Shown here: positions 1 through 6,645 of the stretch, in pieces | Layout of the letters: each line of letters starts with the position of its first letter | Position numbering within the stretch: position 1 is the stretch's first letter | NCBI GenBank assembly: GCA_028715585.1 | Contig: JAQURN010000021.1 | Location: forward strand, 1-13,344 | Length of the DNA: 13,344 bases | From: Actinomycetota bacterium | Lineage (GTDB): Bacteria; Actinomycetota; Geothermincolia; Fen-727; JAQURN01 | Direction: 5' to 3' | Notes under the pieces: generated by a model | What the model saw: only the letters and a program-made list of their open reading frames with translations | Database searches by the model: none | What the model was told of the DNA's origin: nothing | Made by a program: the position numbers and the translations under genes

Positions 1-12
1 GGAGAGCTTCAT
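1..12 (-). CDS. First codons of a gene running off the left edge (partial)
   Basis: On the minus strand an ATG at 12..10 overlaps the TGA stop of the UDP-glucose dehydrogenase gene in an ATGA arrangement. It is preceded by a very strong Shine-Dalgarno sequence, GAGGGGG (plus-strand 20..26), with a 7-nt spacer. Only four codons (M-K-L-S) lie in the window, so the product cannot be named. The overlap and the strong ribosome binding site argue for a translationally coupled next gene of the same operon. After a UDP-glucose dehydrogenase, a nucleotide-sugar epimerase or decarboxylase, or a glycosyltransferase, would be unsurprising, but that is only a guess. Confidence 0.6.
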
Positions 13-1310
13 CGGCCAACCCCCTCGTAAGTAAACCCCTCTTTCCTCAAGACCTGCGGGTCGAGAAGGTTGCGGGTATCTAGAATTATGGGTCTCTTCA
101 TAAGTTCAGCTATCCTGGGATAGTCGAGCCACTTGAATTCGTCCCATTCCGTAAGGATAACAAGAGCATCGGCATCACGGGCAGCCAGGTAAGGGTTATC
201 CGCAAACTCTATTCCCTCGAGTTGCTTCCTCGCGTTGTCCATCGCCTTCGGATCATATGCTGATACGTTTGCTTTCCTGTCGCGCAACATCCTCACAATC
301 TCTATCGCAGGGGACTCGCGCACATCCGAGGTGTTAGCCTTGAACGAAAGCCCGAGAGCGGCAATTTTTACTTCCTCTAGTTTTCCAAGCATGCGCTCGA
401 GCTTCTCCACCATCCTTTCGCGCTGCCTCCGATTCACTTCGAGCGTCCCCTTCAATAAATCGAAGTTGTATCCATAGTCGGTAGCAATGGCTAGAAGAGC
501 CCTGGTATCCTTTGGAAAACAAGAACCTCCAAAACCAGGACCCGGCTTGAGGAATTCAAACCCTATTCTTCCATCATAACCCATGCCAAGCGAAACCTCA
601 CGGACATCGGCGCCTATGTACTCGCAGAGATTAGCAATGGCGTTTATATAGGAAATTTTCGTAGCCAGGAAGGCGTTAGAAGCGTATTTTATCATCTCCG
701 CGCTTATAGGGTCGGTTATGAGAAGGGGGGCATTTATAGGGCGGTACAACTCGGTCATGTGCATTATCGCTTTTTCGGAATCACTCCCAATCACTATACG
801 CGTGGGATTCATGAAGTCAAAAACCGCGGTGCCCTCTCTTAAAAACTCTGGGTTGGAAACCACGTCAAACTCGGGATATTCGGGCTCCGACTCCTCGATT
901 ATCCTCATGACTCTATTGGTGCTTCCAACTGGAACAGTACTCTTGTTGACTATTATCTTGTAAGAATTTACCCCCGGGGCTATCCGTCTTGCCGCCTCTT
1001 CTACGTTTGTAATGTCGGCACGGCCAGTCTCATCCGAAGGTGTGTCAACTGTAATGAATATATAGAAGGAGTCACTAACCGCGGACTTGATGTCCGCCGA
1101 GAAGCTGAGACTCCCGTTTTTCATATTCCGCACTATCATAGGCTCGAGCTCAGCCTCAAATATTTCTACCTTTCCATTCCTAAGAGACTCGAGCTTCCCC
1201 TCATCACGGTCTAGGCAGATGACATGGTAACCCAAATCAGCAAGGCAGGCTCCCGTTACCAGTCCTACATATCCGGTTCCTATTACGGCACATTTTATTT
1301 CCTGGTCCAA
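9..1310 (-). CDS. ugd: UDP-glucose 6-dehydrogenase
   Basis: Oxidises UDP-glucose to UDP-glucuronate with two NAD+, supplying uronic acid or pentose precursors for surface polysaccharide; cytoplasmic. The 433-residue length is normal for the family. The N-terminal Rossmann domain carries the dinucleotide-binding motif GTGYVG (11-16). A central KSTVPVGS segment is followed by the helical dimerisation region, and the catalytic thiol is Cys264 within FGGSCFPKDT. The C-terminal UDP-binding domain begins around residue 310 and includes GLSFKANTSDVRESP. The start is a TTG at 1310, preceded by GGAG with 8-nt spacing; the next residues lead directly into the Rossmann beta strand, so no later start is plausible. 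It follows RNase HI after 24 bp and overlaps the next gene by ATGA, which indicates operon membership. The family is clear; the exact polysaccharide served is unknown. Confidence 0.96.
   Translation of the reverse strand: MDQEIKCAVIGTGYVGLVTGACLADLGYHVICLDRDEGKLESLRNGKVEIFEAELEPMIVRNMKNGSLSFSADIKSAVSDSFYIFITVDTPSDETGRADITNVEEAARRIAPGVNSYKIIVNKSTVPVGSTNRVMRIIEESEPEYPEFDVVSNPEFLREGTAVFDFMNPTRIVIGSDSEKAIMHMTELYRPINAPLLITDPISAEMIKYASNAFLATKISYINAIANLCEYIGADVREVSLGMGYDGRIGFEFLKPGPGFGGSCFPKDTRALLAIATDYGYNFDLLKGTLEVNRRQRERMVEKLERMLGKLEEVKIAALGLSFKANTSDVRESPAIEIVRMLRDRKANVSAYDPKAMDNARKQLEGIEFADNPYLAARDADALVILTEWDEFKWLDYPRIAELMKRPIILDTRNLLDPQVLRKEGFTYEGVGR
20..26 (-). promoter_or_regulatory. Strong Shine-Dalgarno site inside the 3' end of ugd
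   Basis: GAGGGGG on the minus strand, 7 nt before the ATG at 12..10. It lies inside the last codons of the UDP-glucose dehydrogenase gene. It supports a real downstream start at the window edge. Confidence 0.6.
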
Positions 1311-1334
1311 ACTGGCAACTCCCTGAAGAACATA

Positions 1335-1814
1335 TTAGAAGAGGCGCTCATCCTCTGTGAGCCCCGTCCTAGGTATCTTCCCAGCCAATCCGTCGGCTAT
1401 CGCCCTGTTAGCAAGTTTATCGCAGTAAGCATTTTCCTCTCGAGGAACTCTCACAATCTCCACGTCTTCGTATTTCCCAAGAAGAGACTTTACTCTCTCT
1501 ACCAAACCCTTCAAGTGGCTGTTTTTTACCTTGAATCCCCCGGAAACCTGGTTGGCAACGAGTTCGCTATCGGTAAGGATTCTTATGCGAGAATAACCCA
1601 AATTCTCAACCGACTCCAAAATGCGAATCAACGCTTGGTATTCAGCCACGTTATTTGTGGCATTACCAATGTATTCCGAAACCTCCGCTATGAGTTTTCC
1701 ACTCTCGTCCCTTGCCACCCCACCAATTCCCGCTGGACCGGGGTTACCTCGCGCCGCCCCGTCGCTCGAGATTAAAAGCCTTCCTCTATCGTTCTTTTTT
1801 CCACCACGGATCAC
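1335..1814 (-). CDS. rnhA: Ribonuclease HI family protein
   Basis: Type 1 RNase H fold, expected to cleave the RNA strand of RNA-DNA hybrids (R-loops, Okazaki primers). With the GTG start at 1814 the protein has 159 residues, normal for a single-domain RNase HI. The four acidic catalytic residues are present: Asp18 in SSDGAARGNPGP, Glu58 in NNVAEYQAL, Asp82 in LTDSELV and Asp132 in ENAYCDKLAN. The open frame extends upstream to 1907, but that stretch lies inside the zinc-ribbon gene and does not look like RNase H. The GTG at 1814 gives a 4-bp GTGA overlap with the previous stop and has GGAGG 11 nt upstream. In Mycobacterium the equivalent protein is fused to a phosphatase domain; here it is stand-alone. 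The family is sure and the start fairly sure. Confidence 0.93.
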   Translation of the reverse strand: MIRGGKKNDRGRLLISSDGAARGNPGPAGIGGVARDESGKLIAEVSEYIGNATNNVAEYQALIRILESVENLGYSRIRILTDSELVANQVSGGFKVKNSHLKGLVERVKSLLGKYEDVEIVRVPREENAYCDKLANRAIADGLAGKIPRTGLTEDERLF

Positions 1815-2539
1815 TTGACGAGTATCCTCCGGCAGTAATCGCAACGGAAGGGGCCTTTCTCGTGCTGAAATTTGTCTATCTGGGTGAGGCTGAATTCGAC
1901 GTGGCATCCCCCACAGTTTCTTCCATCCTCAATCCTCACAACCGCAAGTTTCCCCTTTTCCTTGAGAAGCTTGTCGTAGGTTTCGAGGATGTCGGGATCG
2001 AGCTTTTCCCTTATGCCCTCTTTCTCTTTTTCCAGCTCACTTGCTAGACCCATGTTTTTCCCAAGCTCAAGCTCGTAAGCTTTTCTTGCCGCGGCTCCGC
2101 GGGACTCGGCTTCACTCAAAAGTTTAGACTTTTCACTTATTTCTTCGCGGAGTCGGTCTATCTCCTCCATTAGCTCCAAGTCCTCTGTTTCCATCTCGTC
2201 GCACTTTCCACGCAGCAAAAGTATTTCCGCCTGGATAGAGCTCAGCTCCTTTGGATTCATGATGGTTCCACTAAATAACTTTTCCTCCTCGACCTTCAGC
2301 TTTCCCGACAAAACTTCGAGCTCTCCATCCAGCTTGTGCTGGTCGCGCTCAAGTTTCGATAGCCTCTCTTTCAAATTCCCCAACTCGGCTTTTATATCCT
2401 CGACAAGGCTATCGTGTTTTTCGAGCTCGAGCTTCTCGGGAAGAAGAGAATTTTCGCGCTCGAGAGAAGCCAGGCGCGAATCAAGCTCCTGCAGCTCTAA
2501 CAGCAGTCGGGAAAGTTCACTTGGCTCCATGTGTTCCAC
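1811..2539 (-). CDS. C4-type zinc-ribbon coiled-coil protein (DUF164/COG1579 family)
   Basis: About 240 residues. Residues 8-180 are rich in Glu, Lys, Leu and Ser with a heptad-like pattern, predicting a long antiparallel coiled-coil hairpin. The C-terminus is a zinc ribbon with two CxxC knuckles, Cys209/Cys212 (CGGC) and Cys233/Cys236 (CDYC). This matches the COG1579 family, found in many bacteria; the Actinobacterial member (Rv2229c) lies next to RNase HI, as here. The molecular role is not settled; nucleic-acid or protein scaffolding is usually suggested. Two starts are possible: GTG at 2539 (used for the numbering) and ATG at 2530, three codons later. The ATG has GGTGG 5 nt upstream and may be the better start. 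The stop overlaps the RNase HI start by GTGA, implying translational coupling. Confidence 0.88.
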   Translation of the reverse strand: MEHMEPSELSRLLLELQELDSRLASLERENSLLPEKLELEKHDSLVEDIKAELGNLKERLSKLERDQHKLDGELEVLSGKLKVEEEKLFSGTIMNPKELSSIQAEILLLRGKCDEMETEDLELMEEIDRLREEISEKSKLLSEAESRGAAARKAYELELGKNMGLASELEKEKEGIREKLDPDILETYDKLLKEKGKLAVVRIEDGRNCGGCHVEFSLTQIDKFQHEKGPFRCDYCRRILVK

Positions 2540-2642
2540 CTTCCCCTACCTCGATTGATTCAACCCCAGGATATGCAGCAAAGAGTCGTGAAGGAATCCG
2601 CTTCAGGTTGTGTGCAACAACATCTCTCATCAAACTAACCAT
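2517..2642 (-). CDS. Possible small ORF, 41 residues, unrecognised
   Basis: On the minus strand an ATG at 2642 overlaps the TAG stop of the COG2426-family gene (ATGGTTAG) and reads 41 codons to a TGA at 2519..2517, just inside the zinc-ribbon gene. It therefore fills the 95-bp gap between the two genes exactly. The product starts MVSLMRDVVAHNLKRIPSR and ends GEGGTHGAK. The N-terminal half is basic and could form an amphipathic helix; no domain is recognised. There is no good Shine-Dalgarno sequence, so translation would depend on termination-reinitiation. It may be a genuine leader or small protein, or a chance open frame. Identity with the C-terminus of Nif3, which neighbours this locus in Actinobacteria, was considered and not supported. 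Confidence 0.25.
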   Translation of the reverse strand: MVSLMRDVVAHNLKRIPSRLFAAYPGVESIEVGEGGTHGAK

Positions 2643-3159
2643 AACCAACAAAAATCCTGAACAAGCCGGTTCCAGTAACTACCAGAGTTGTAACAATCAC
2701 TCCCGCGATACACACGCCCAAGAATATCCAAAATAAAGCCTTACGGTAAGGAATCCCAAAGACGAAAGCCGCCACCGACCCCGTCCAAGCACCAGTCACT
2801 GGAAGAGGGATGCCCACAAAAATCGCAAGCGCGAGCCCTTCGTATAACTCATATTTCTTCTCCAATTTCCTCCTGGTCCTCGCGAAGAGCCAGTTGAAAA
2901 ACCTCTCGAATATCCGAGAGTGAGCCATCAGCCATCCGGAAACCGGCTCGAGAAGCCAGAGGATGAAAAAAACTGGAACCATGTTTCCCACGATGGATAC
3001 CAGAAGGGCCTTCCACCATTCTATATGACCCCCCAACACAGCATATGGTATCGATCCACGCAATTCAGCAAGAGGGAGCATCGCTATGAGAAAAGTCGCG
3101 ACATAATGGTTTACCCCTTCGAACCACGCCGACCACTCGATTGCAAAATAAGGACTCAT
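2635..3159 (-). CDS. COG2426 / 'small multidrug export' family membrane protein
   Basis: A 174-residue integral membrane protein with about four hydrophobic segments, near residues 18-38, 49-72, 106-132 and 143-168. The family hallmark LAELRGSIPYA lies at 30-40 and a second conserved segment, IPLPVTGAW, at 117-125. A basic loop with ARTRRKLEKK (93-102) is probably cytoplasmic. The family is annotated as putative small multidrug exporters, but transport has hardly been shown and the substrate is unknown. The ATG at 3159 has a clear site, AGGAG, 5 nt upstream (minus strand). It is the first gene of the leftward operon and is preceded by a sigma70-like promoter. Whether it functions with the downstream genes or merely shares the promoter cannot be told. 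Confidence 0.85.
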   Translation of the reverse strand: MSPYFAIEWSAWFEGVNHYVATFLIAMLPLAELRGSIPYAVLGGHIEWWKALLVSIVGNMVPVFFILWLLEPVSGWLMAHSRIFERFFNWLFARTRRKLEKKYELYEGLALAIFVGIPLPVTGAWTGSVAAFVFGIPYRKALFWIFLGVCIAGVIVTTLVVTGTGLFRIFVGYG

Positions 3160-3193
3160 CTGCTCTCCTAAAAATACCTATGAGAGTTTCGTA

Positions 3194-3223
3194 ATAATAC
3201 TCGATAAAAAGGAATTTTGTCAC
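3194..3223 (-). promoter_or_regulatory. Sigma70-type promoter for the leftward operon
   Basis: Reading the minus strand, a -35 element GTGACA (3223..3218, 5 of 6 matches to TTGACA) is followed by an 18-bp AT-rich spacer and a -10 element TATTAT (3199..3194, 5 of 6 matches to TATAAT). Transcription would start near 3187, about 28 bp upstream of the ATG at 3159. This is pattern matching by eye, but spacing and direction fit. Confidence 0.55.
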
Positions 3224-3225
3224 CT

Positions 3226-3263
3226 GCTCAAGCTCACCAAAAATTTGCTCAAAAGTCGCTCAA
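3226..3263 (+). repeat. Three GCTCAA direct repeats in the divergent promoter region
   Basis: GCTCAA occurs at 3226-3231, 3247-3252 and 3258-3263, with a near copy GCTCAC at 3232-3237. The spacings of 21 and 11 bp are close to two turns and one turn of DNA, placing the copies on one helix face. The second copy overlaps the -35 of the rightward promoter. A short hexamer can recur by chance, so this is only a candidate operator. Confidence 0.3.
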
Positions 3264-3273
3264 TAGGTATTAT
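3245..3273 (+). promoter_or_regulatory. Sigma70-type promoter for the GH15-SIS operon
   Basis: A -35 element TTGCTC (3245-3250), a 17-bp spacer and a -10 element TATTAT (3268-3273) give a predicted start near 3280, about 25 bp before the GTG at 3305. The -10 is identical to that of the divergent promoter. The -35 lies within one of three GCTCAA repeats, so a repressor or activator binding there could control this promoter. Confidence 0.55.
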
Positions 3274-3292
3274 TTAAGCGTATTTAGAAATC

Positions 3293-3299
3293 GAGGTGG
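3293..3299 (+). promoter_or_regulatory. Ribosome binding site deciding the GH15 start
   Basis: GAGGTGG with a 5-nt spacer to the GTG at 3305. It overlaps the earlier in-frame GTG at 3296, which makes that codon an unlikely start. Confidence 0.6.
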
Positions 3300-3304
3300 T
3301 TTTG

Positions 3305-5563
3305 GTGGAAAAAAAAGAAATCAAAAAATTGGAGACGCTCCTTCGAGCTGACCTAGACTCGGAGTGGTACTTTGGCGCTACTAACATAAATGGAGCATGC
3401 GGAAACGGCAAGCTCACCGCTGGAATCTCTTTCTGGGGAGAACTCTCGGTTCTCAGGTGGCCTCACGCTTCTCATTCGGACCAGCTTCGCTACTTAACTG
3501 CCCACGGTTTTCCGTTCAGAAACTTCAAGGTGAGAACAGGAGAAAATGAAGCCTCAAAGACATATCGCCAGTGGGCCAGGCCAAGGGTAGTGTCTCCAAA
3601 CATGGGCTCGTTCGGAGGAATCTATCTCCCTTCAATCCAAACCACATCTTGGTTTCACGCCCCCGAATGGGATGACTCACTGGAGGGAGAAACCCGTTGG
3701 CAGCGTTATGAACCAGACGATACAAACGTCTTGTTCACCACGGCATGGAACAAGAAAATCGACGTAGCTCTCAAAATTACCGATTTCATACATCCAGAGG
3801 TAGATATCCTAATGAGGCAATTCGAACTGACTTGCGGGAAGAATTGCCCAAGCGAAAGGGGGCTTTTTCTCTACTTCGCAAATCTCTGCCCATCGCTTGA
3901 AAAAACGAGATTCTATCCAGTCAGCAAACGCGGACATGAAAGGAAGAGCGACTATTTCGCTCTCTACCACCAAGACCTGGACATGATTCTTCATTTTCGC
4001 CCCGCAAAGAAATCCCTTCCTCATCCAGCAAGGCAGGCGGAAGAAATGAGAAAAAACCCTGAGCTCATAAGGAAGTTTGTAGAAAATCTAGACAACCTCT
4101 TCCCGGAGGGAGGAGTGTTCTTTGCCTGGGGTAGCTCTACGCCTTCCAATAGCCACCAAGTTGGAAGAAATAACTCCAAAGGAAGAGGTGGTGTGCCCCA
4201 AGACGCGTTTCATGACGCTTCCACGGGACGACTTGGGGGGTCTCCAGCCGCGGCACGCCCTGCAAATTCAGCCCTTTCGTTTGAAATCGAACTAAAGCCG
4301 GGTAGCAAAATCGAAATCTCAATATTCATCGCGGTCGCCGACAAAGCAAAGGACGCCATCCAGCTTTTAGAGCAATCTAGGCAAGAAGGTATCGAAAAGG
4401 GAAAAAAATCAGCAATTTCTTACTGGAAAGATTTTTCTTCATCGCTCAAAACACCACAAACTGGCAACCCGCAAACAGACAGGGTTGGAAAAAGAAGCCT
4501 TCTTGGGCTCGCGGTTGGGGCGGATAAGCAAACTGGCGCAATAGTAGCATCCATCGCGCGCCAACCTCCTTACTACTACGATTGGCCAAGGGACGGGGCG
4601 TTTTTTGACTGCGCCCTCGACATCGCCGGCAAGTGCGACCTGGTGACGAAGCATATGGATTTCTATATCAACTCCCAGATAACCAAGGATAAGCTCACGA
4701 AGAAAAGAGGTGAGTTCGAGGGAAATTATTTCGCCGATGGAGATATGGGAATAGTTCCTTTCGTAGAGATAGATGAGACGGGGCTTTGTGGATGGGACCT
4801 CTGGAGGCACGCGCGCTATCTCAAAAAGGACGAAAGAGAAAGCTACCTGGTTCGCGCCTACCCCGCAATCAAGATGGCGGCAAATGCCCTGTTGCGAAAG
4901 AGGCCTCGTAAGGGGGTGTTCCAAAAGAAAGCACACGAGGATGACAACATCTTCCACAAAACGAGCACCCTCCACGGAGCAGTGACAACTTATCTCTGCC
5001 TCAAAGCTGCCGTCGAGGCTGGATCAATGCTCGGGGAAACAGATGAAACACTTGCTCCCTTCAAGGAGTGGGCAGGTGAACTCCTGGACGCCATGATTGA
5101 CTGCTACTCCCCGGAAGTGGGGAGATTCACCCGAGATGGCTGGCGGGGAAAAACCTGGGTAATCTGGCCTGGGAAAATTCTTCCTCCGGAAGACGAGAGA
5201 ATACAAAACCAAGCCCAATATCTCGCAAGCCTAGTCGAACCCTTCATCGAAAAGAAAATTCAGGGTTTCGCTTATGCGTCCGAATTATTGCTTGCCTGCG
5301 CGGTGGCATGGAGGAACAAGAAAGAAAAGTTGGCATGGGTTAAAGAGGCATTGAAAGTCGTGACGGAGGAAGTCGCGACTCCTGGAACCGGGCACTTTGG
5401 GGAAGTAGCGCTGGTGGGCGATTTCGCTGGCACGGAACAAAAAGTTTACCAGAACCGAACGTCTATCCCCCACCTTTGGGAAGGAACAGTTCTTTTCCTT
5501 GCGTTAGTCGCGGCGTATGAACCAGAGTGGCTCGAGTTTGCCACCGCACCCATGGCTGGTTAA
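3305..5563 (+). CDS. GH15 family glycoside hydrolase (glucoamylase/trehalase-like)
   Basis: Predicted inverting hydrolase of alpha-glucosides; family activities include glucoamylase, glucodextranase and trehalase. There is no signal peptide, so it should act on internal substrate such as glycogen-derived dextrins or trehalose. With the GTG at 3305 it has 752 residues. That start has GAGGTGG (3293-3299) 5 nt upstream, better than the GTG at 3296 inside the site or the TTG at 3302. Residues 1-350 look like the N-terminal beta-sandwich domain; about 390-745 is the (alpha/alpha)6 barrel. Barrel marks are YYYDWPRDGA (Asp426, Arg429, Asp430), IDETGLCGWDLWRHARYL, a candidate general acid Glu545 in HEDDN, a candidate base Glu700 in GHFGEVA, and IPHLWEGTVLFLAL near the end. 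The usual Trp-Glu-Glu around the acid is absent. Residues about 277-322 look like a low-complexity insertion. Family clear, substrate open. Confidence 0.88.
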   Translation: MEKKEIKKLETLLRADLDSEWYFGATNINGACGNGKLTAGISFWGELSVLRWPHASHSDQLRYLTAHGFPFRNFKVRTGENEASKTYRQWARPRVVSPNMGSFGGIYLPSIQTTSWFHAPEWDDSLEGETRWQRYEPDDTNVLFTTAWNKKIDVALKITDFIHPEVDILMRQFELTCGKNCPSERGLFLYFANLCPSLEKTRFYPVSKRGHERKSDYFALYHQDLDMILHFRPAKKSLPHPARQAEEMRKNPELIRKFVENLDNLFPEGGVFFAWGSSTPSNSHQVGRNNSKGRGGVPQDAFHDASTGRLGGSPAAARPANSALSFEIELKPGSKIEISIFIAVADKAKDAIQLLEQSRQEGIEKGKKSAISYWKDFSSSLKTPQTGNPQTDRVGKRSLLGLAVGADKQTGAIVASIARQPPYYYDWPRDGAFFDCALDIAGKCDLVTKHMDFYINSQITKDKLTKKRGEFEGNYFADGDMGIVPFVEIDETGLCGWDLWRHARYLKKDERESYLVRAYPAIKMAANALLRKRPRKGVFQKKAHEDDNIFHKTSTLHGAVTTYLCLKAAVEAGSMLGETDETLAPFKEWAGELLDAMIDCYSPEVGRFTRDGWRGKTWVIWPGKILPPEDERIQNQAQYLASLVEPFIEKKIQGFAYASELLLACAVAWRNKKEKLAWVKEALKVVTEEVATPGTGHFGEVALVGDFAGTEQKVYQNRTSIPHLWEGTVLFLALVAAYEPEWLEFATAPMAG
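4143..4238 (+). repeat. Two inverted repeats within an apparent in-frame insertion of the GH15 gene
   Basis: CTTCCAA (4143-4149) pairs with TTGGAAG (4161-4167), giving a 7-bp stem and 11-nt loop. CCCCAAG (4196-4202) pairs with CTTGGGG (4232-4238), a 7-bp stem with a 29-nt loop. Both lie in the stretch coding for the Ser/Gly/Asn/Ala-rich segment that looks foreign to the family. Stems this short can be coincidence. Confidence 0.3.
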
Positions 5564-5570
5564 GATTGAG

Positions 5571-6632
5571 ATGAAAACAGAGAAGAAAATTCACTTCCGC
5601 GAAGATATTCTCGCCCAACCCTCTTCCTTGGAGTTCTTCGTGAAGGAAGCATCAAAAGAAGTGGGTGGGGTAGCAAAACGCATCCTCCAAAAAAAACCAG
5701 GCTTCGTATACCTAGTTGGCAGAGGGAGCTCGGAAAACGCAGGCCGCTACGGTCAATATGTCCTCGGCGCGGAAGCTGGGTTTCCTGTTATGCTAGGAAA
5801 TCCCTCCCTCTTCACTAAATACAAAAAACCCATAAAATTCGGGAATGCTGTTGTGATGGCAATCTCCCAATCCGGCGAATCTCCAGACATTCTCACCGTG
5901 GTTGAAGAGGCAAAACACCAAAAGTGCTTTTCGCTTGCCATTACCTCAAATTCCTCCCCCTTGTCAGAAATCGCCGACGCGACAATCGACATCCGCACGA
6001 AAGATTCCTCGATTCCAGCGTCCAAAACTTATCTCAATTCCCTCGCTGCTATAGCGATGCTTGCATCTAAGCTAGCAGGTAGGTTGCAACTCGAAGAGGA
6101 GTTGAAAAGTGTGCCCGATTTGCTTTTCAAAGCCCTTGATTCCGAGTCGGAAACAAAAGAAATCGCCCCATGGTGGTGCAAAGGAAAAGCCGCGTTGGTG
6201 TTGTCAAGGGGATATAATTACAGCACCGCCCACGAGATTGCTCTCAAGTTGAAAGAGCTTTCTTACATTCTCGCTCATCCTTATTCAGCCGCGGAGTTTC
6301 TCCACGGTCCTATAGCGGTCATCGAGGAGGGGTTTCCAGTTCTCATAGTTGCGGCGGAAGGAGCGCTTCTCGCCGACCTCATCCCGCTCGCCAAAAGAGT
6401 AATCGAGGAGGGAGCGAGACTTCTCGTCATCTCCAACGGCAAAATCGAGGACTGGAGAGCTCAAGAAAAAAATAAATCATGCCACCTATTGGAATTCCCC
6501 TCTTCGCCCGAGTGGCTTTCGCCCTTGCTCGCGGTAGTGCCTGGGCAATTCCTCGCGCTTCACGGGGCACTTTCACTGGGTTTAGACCCTGACTCGCCAA
6601 GAAGATTGCAGAAGGTAACGAAAACAGGATGA
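5571..6632 (+). CDS. Double SIS-domain sugar-phosphate isomerase/deaminase (GlmS C-terminal-like)
   Basis: 353 residues, equal to the isomerase half of glucosamine-6-phosphate synthase without the N-terminal glutaminase domain. SIS domain 1 shows GRGSSEN (about 51-57) and SQSGES (99-104), the phosphosugar-binding loop. SIS domain 2 shows HEIALKLKELS with Glu229 and FLHGP, matching the catalytic Glu and His of GlmS. The C-terminus SPRRLQKVTKTG has Lys348 where GlmS has its C-terminal catalytic Lys. All key isomerase residues are therefore present. Without a glutaminase it should not make glucosamine 6-phosphate from glutamine; a glucosamine-6-phosphate deaminase (as in Thermococcus GlmD or NagB-II) or a related aldose-ketose isomerase is likelier. 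The ATG at 5571 lies 7 bp after the GH15 stop. The open frame reaches back to 5517, but inside GH15. Co-transcription with GH15 is very likely. Confidence 0.87.
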   Translation: MKTEKKIHFREDILAQPSSLEFFVKEASKEVGGVAKRILQKKPGFVYLVGRGSSENAGRYGQYVLGAEAGFPVMLGNPSLFTKYKKPIKFGNAVVMAISQSGESPDILTVVEEAKHQKCFSLAITSNSSPLSEIADATIDIRTKDSSIPASKTYLNSLAAIAMLASKLAGRLQLEEELKSVPDLLFKALDSESETKEIAPWWCKGKAALVLSRGYNYSTAHEIALKLKELSYILAHPYSAAEFLHGPIAVIEEGFPVLIVAAEGALLADLIPLAKRVIEEGARLLVISNGKIEDWRAQEKNKSCHLLEFPSSPEWLSPLLAVVPGQFLALHGALSLGLDPDSPRRLQKVTKTG

Positions 6633-6645
6633 GATTCTAACACGC

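Larger units (their letters stand above)
3173..3271. repeat. 9-bp inverted repeat flanking the divergent promoters
   Basis: AATACCTAT (3173-3181) and ATAGGTATT (3263-3271) are perfect reverse complements, 81 bp apart. The right arm overlaps the -10 of the rightward promoter. The left arm lies between the predicted start site and the ribosome binding site of the leftward gene. Each gene thus has the same 9-mer in the same orientation upstream of it, which could be a shared regulator site. Confidence 0.4.

Noticed and set aside
1224..1775. A 183-codon plus-strand open frame across ugd and RNase HI
   Set aside because: It is antisense to two genes with clear catalytic motifs and has no recognisable domain or good ribosome binding site.
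2517..2642. C-terminal remnant of a Nif3-like gene
   Set aside because: Nif3 often precedes the zinc-ribbon gene in Actinobacteria, but the short peptide lacks the usual Nif3 C-terminal pattern and matches nothing I recognise.
4439..4975. A 178-codon minus-strand open frame inside the GH15 gene
   Set aside because: It is antisense to the conserved catalytic domain and shows no protein-like features.
6633..6645. Bidirectional terminator between the converging SIS and MscS genes
   Set aside because: Only 13 bp separate the stops, with no hairpin or T-run visible there.
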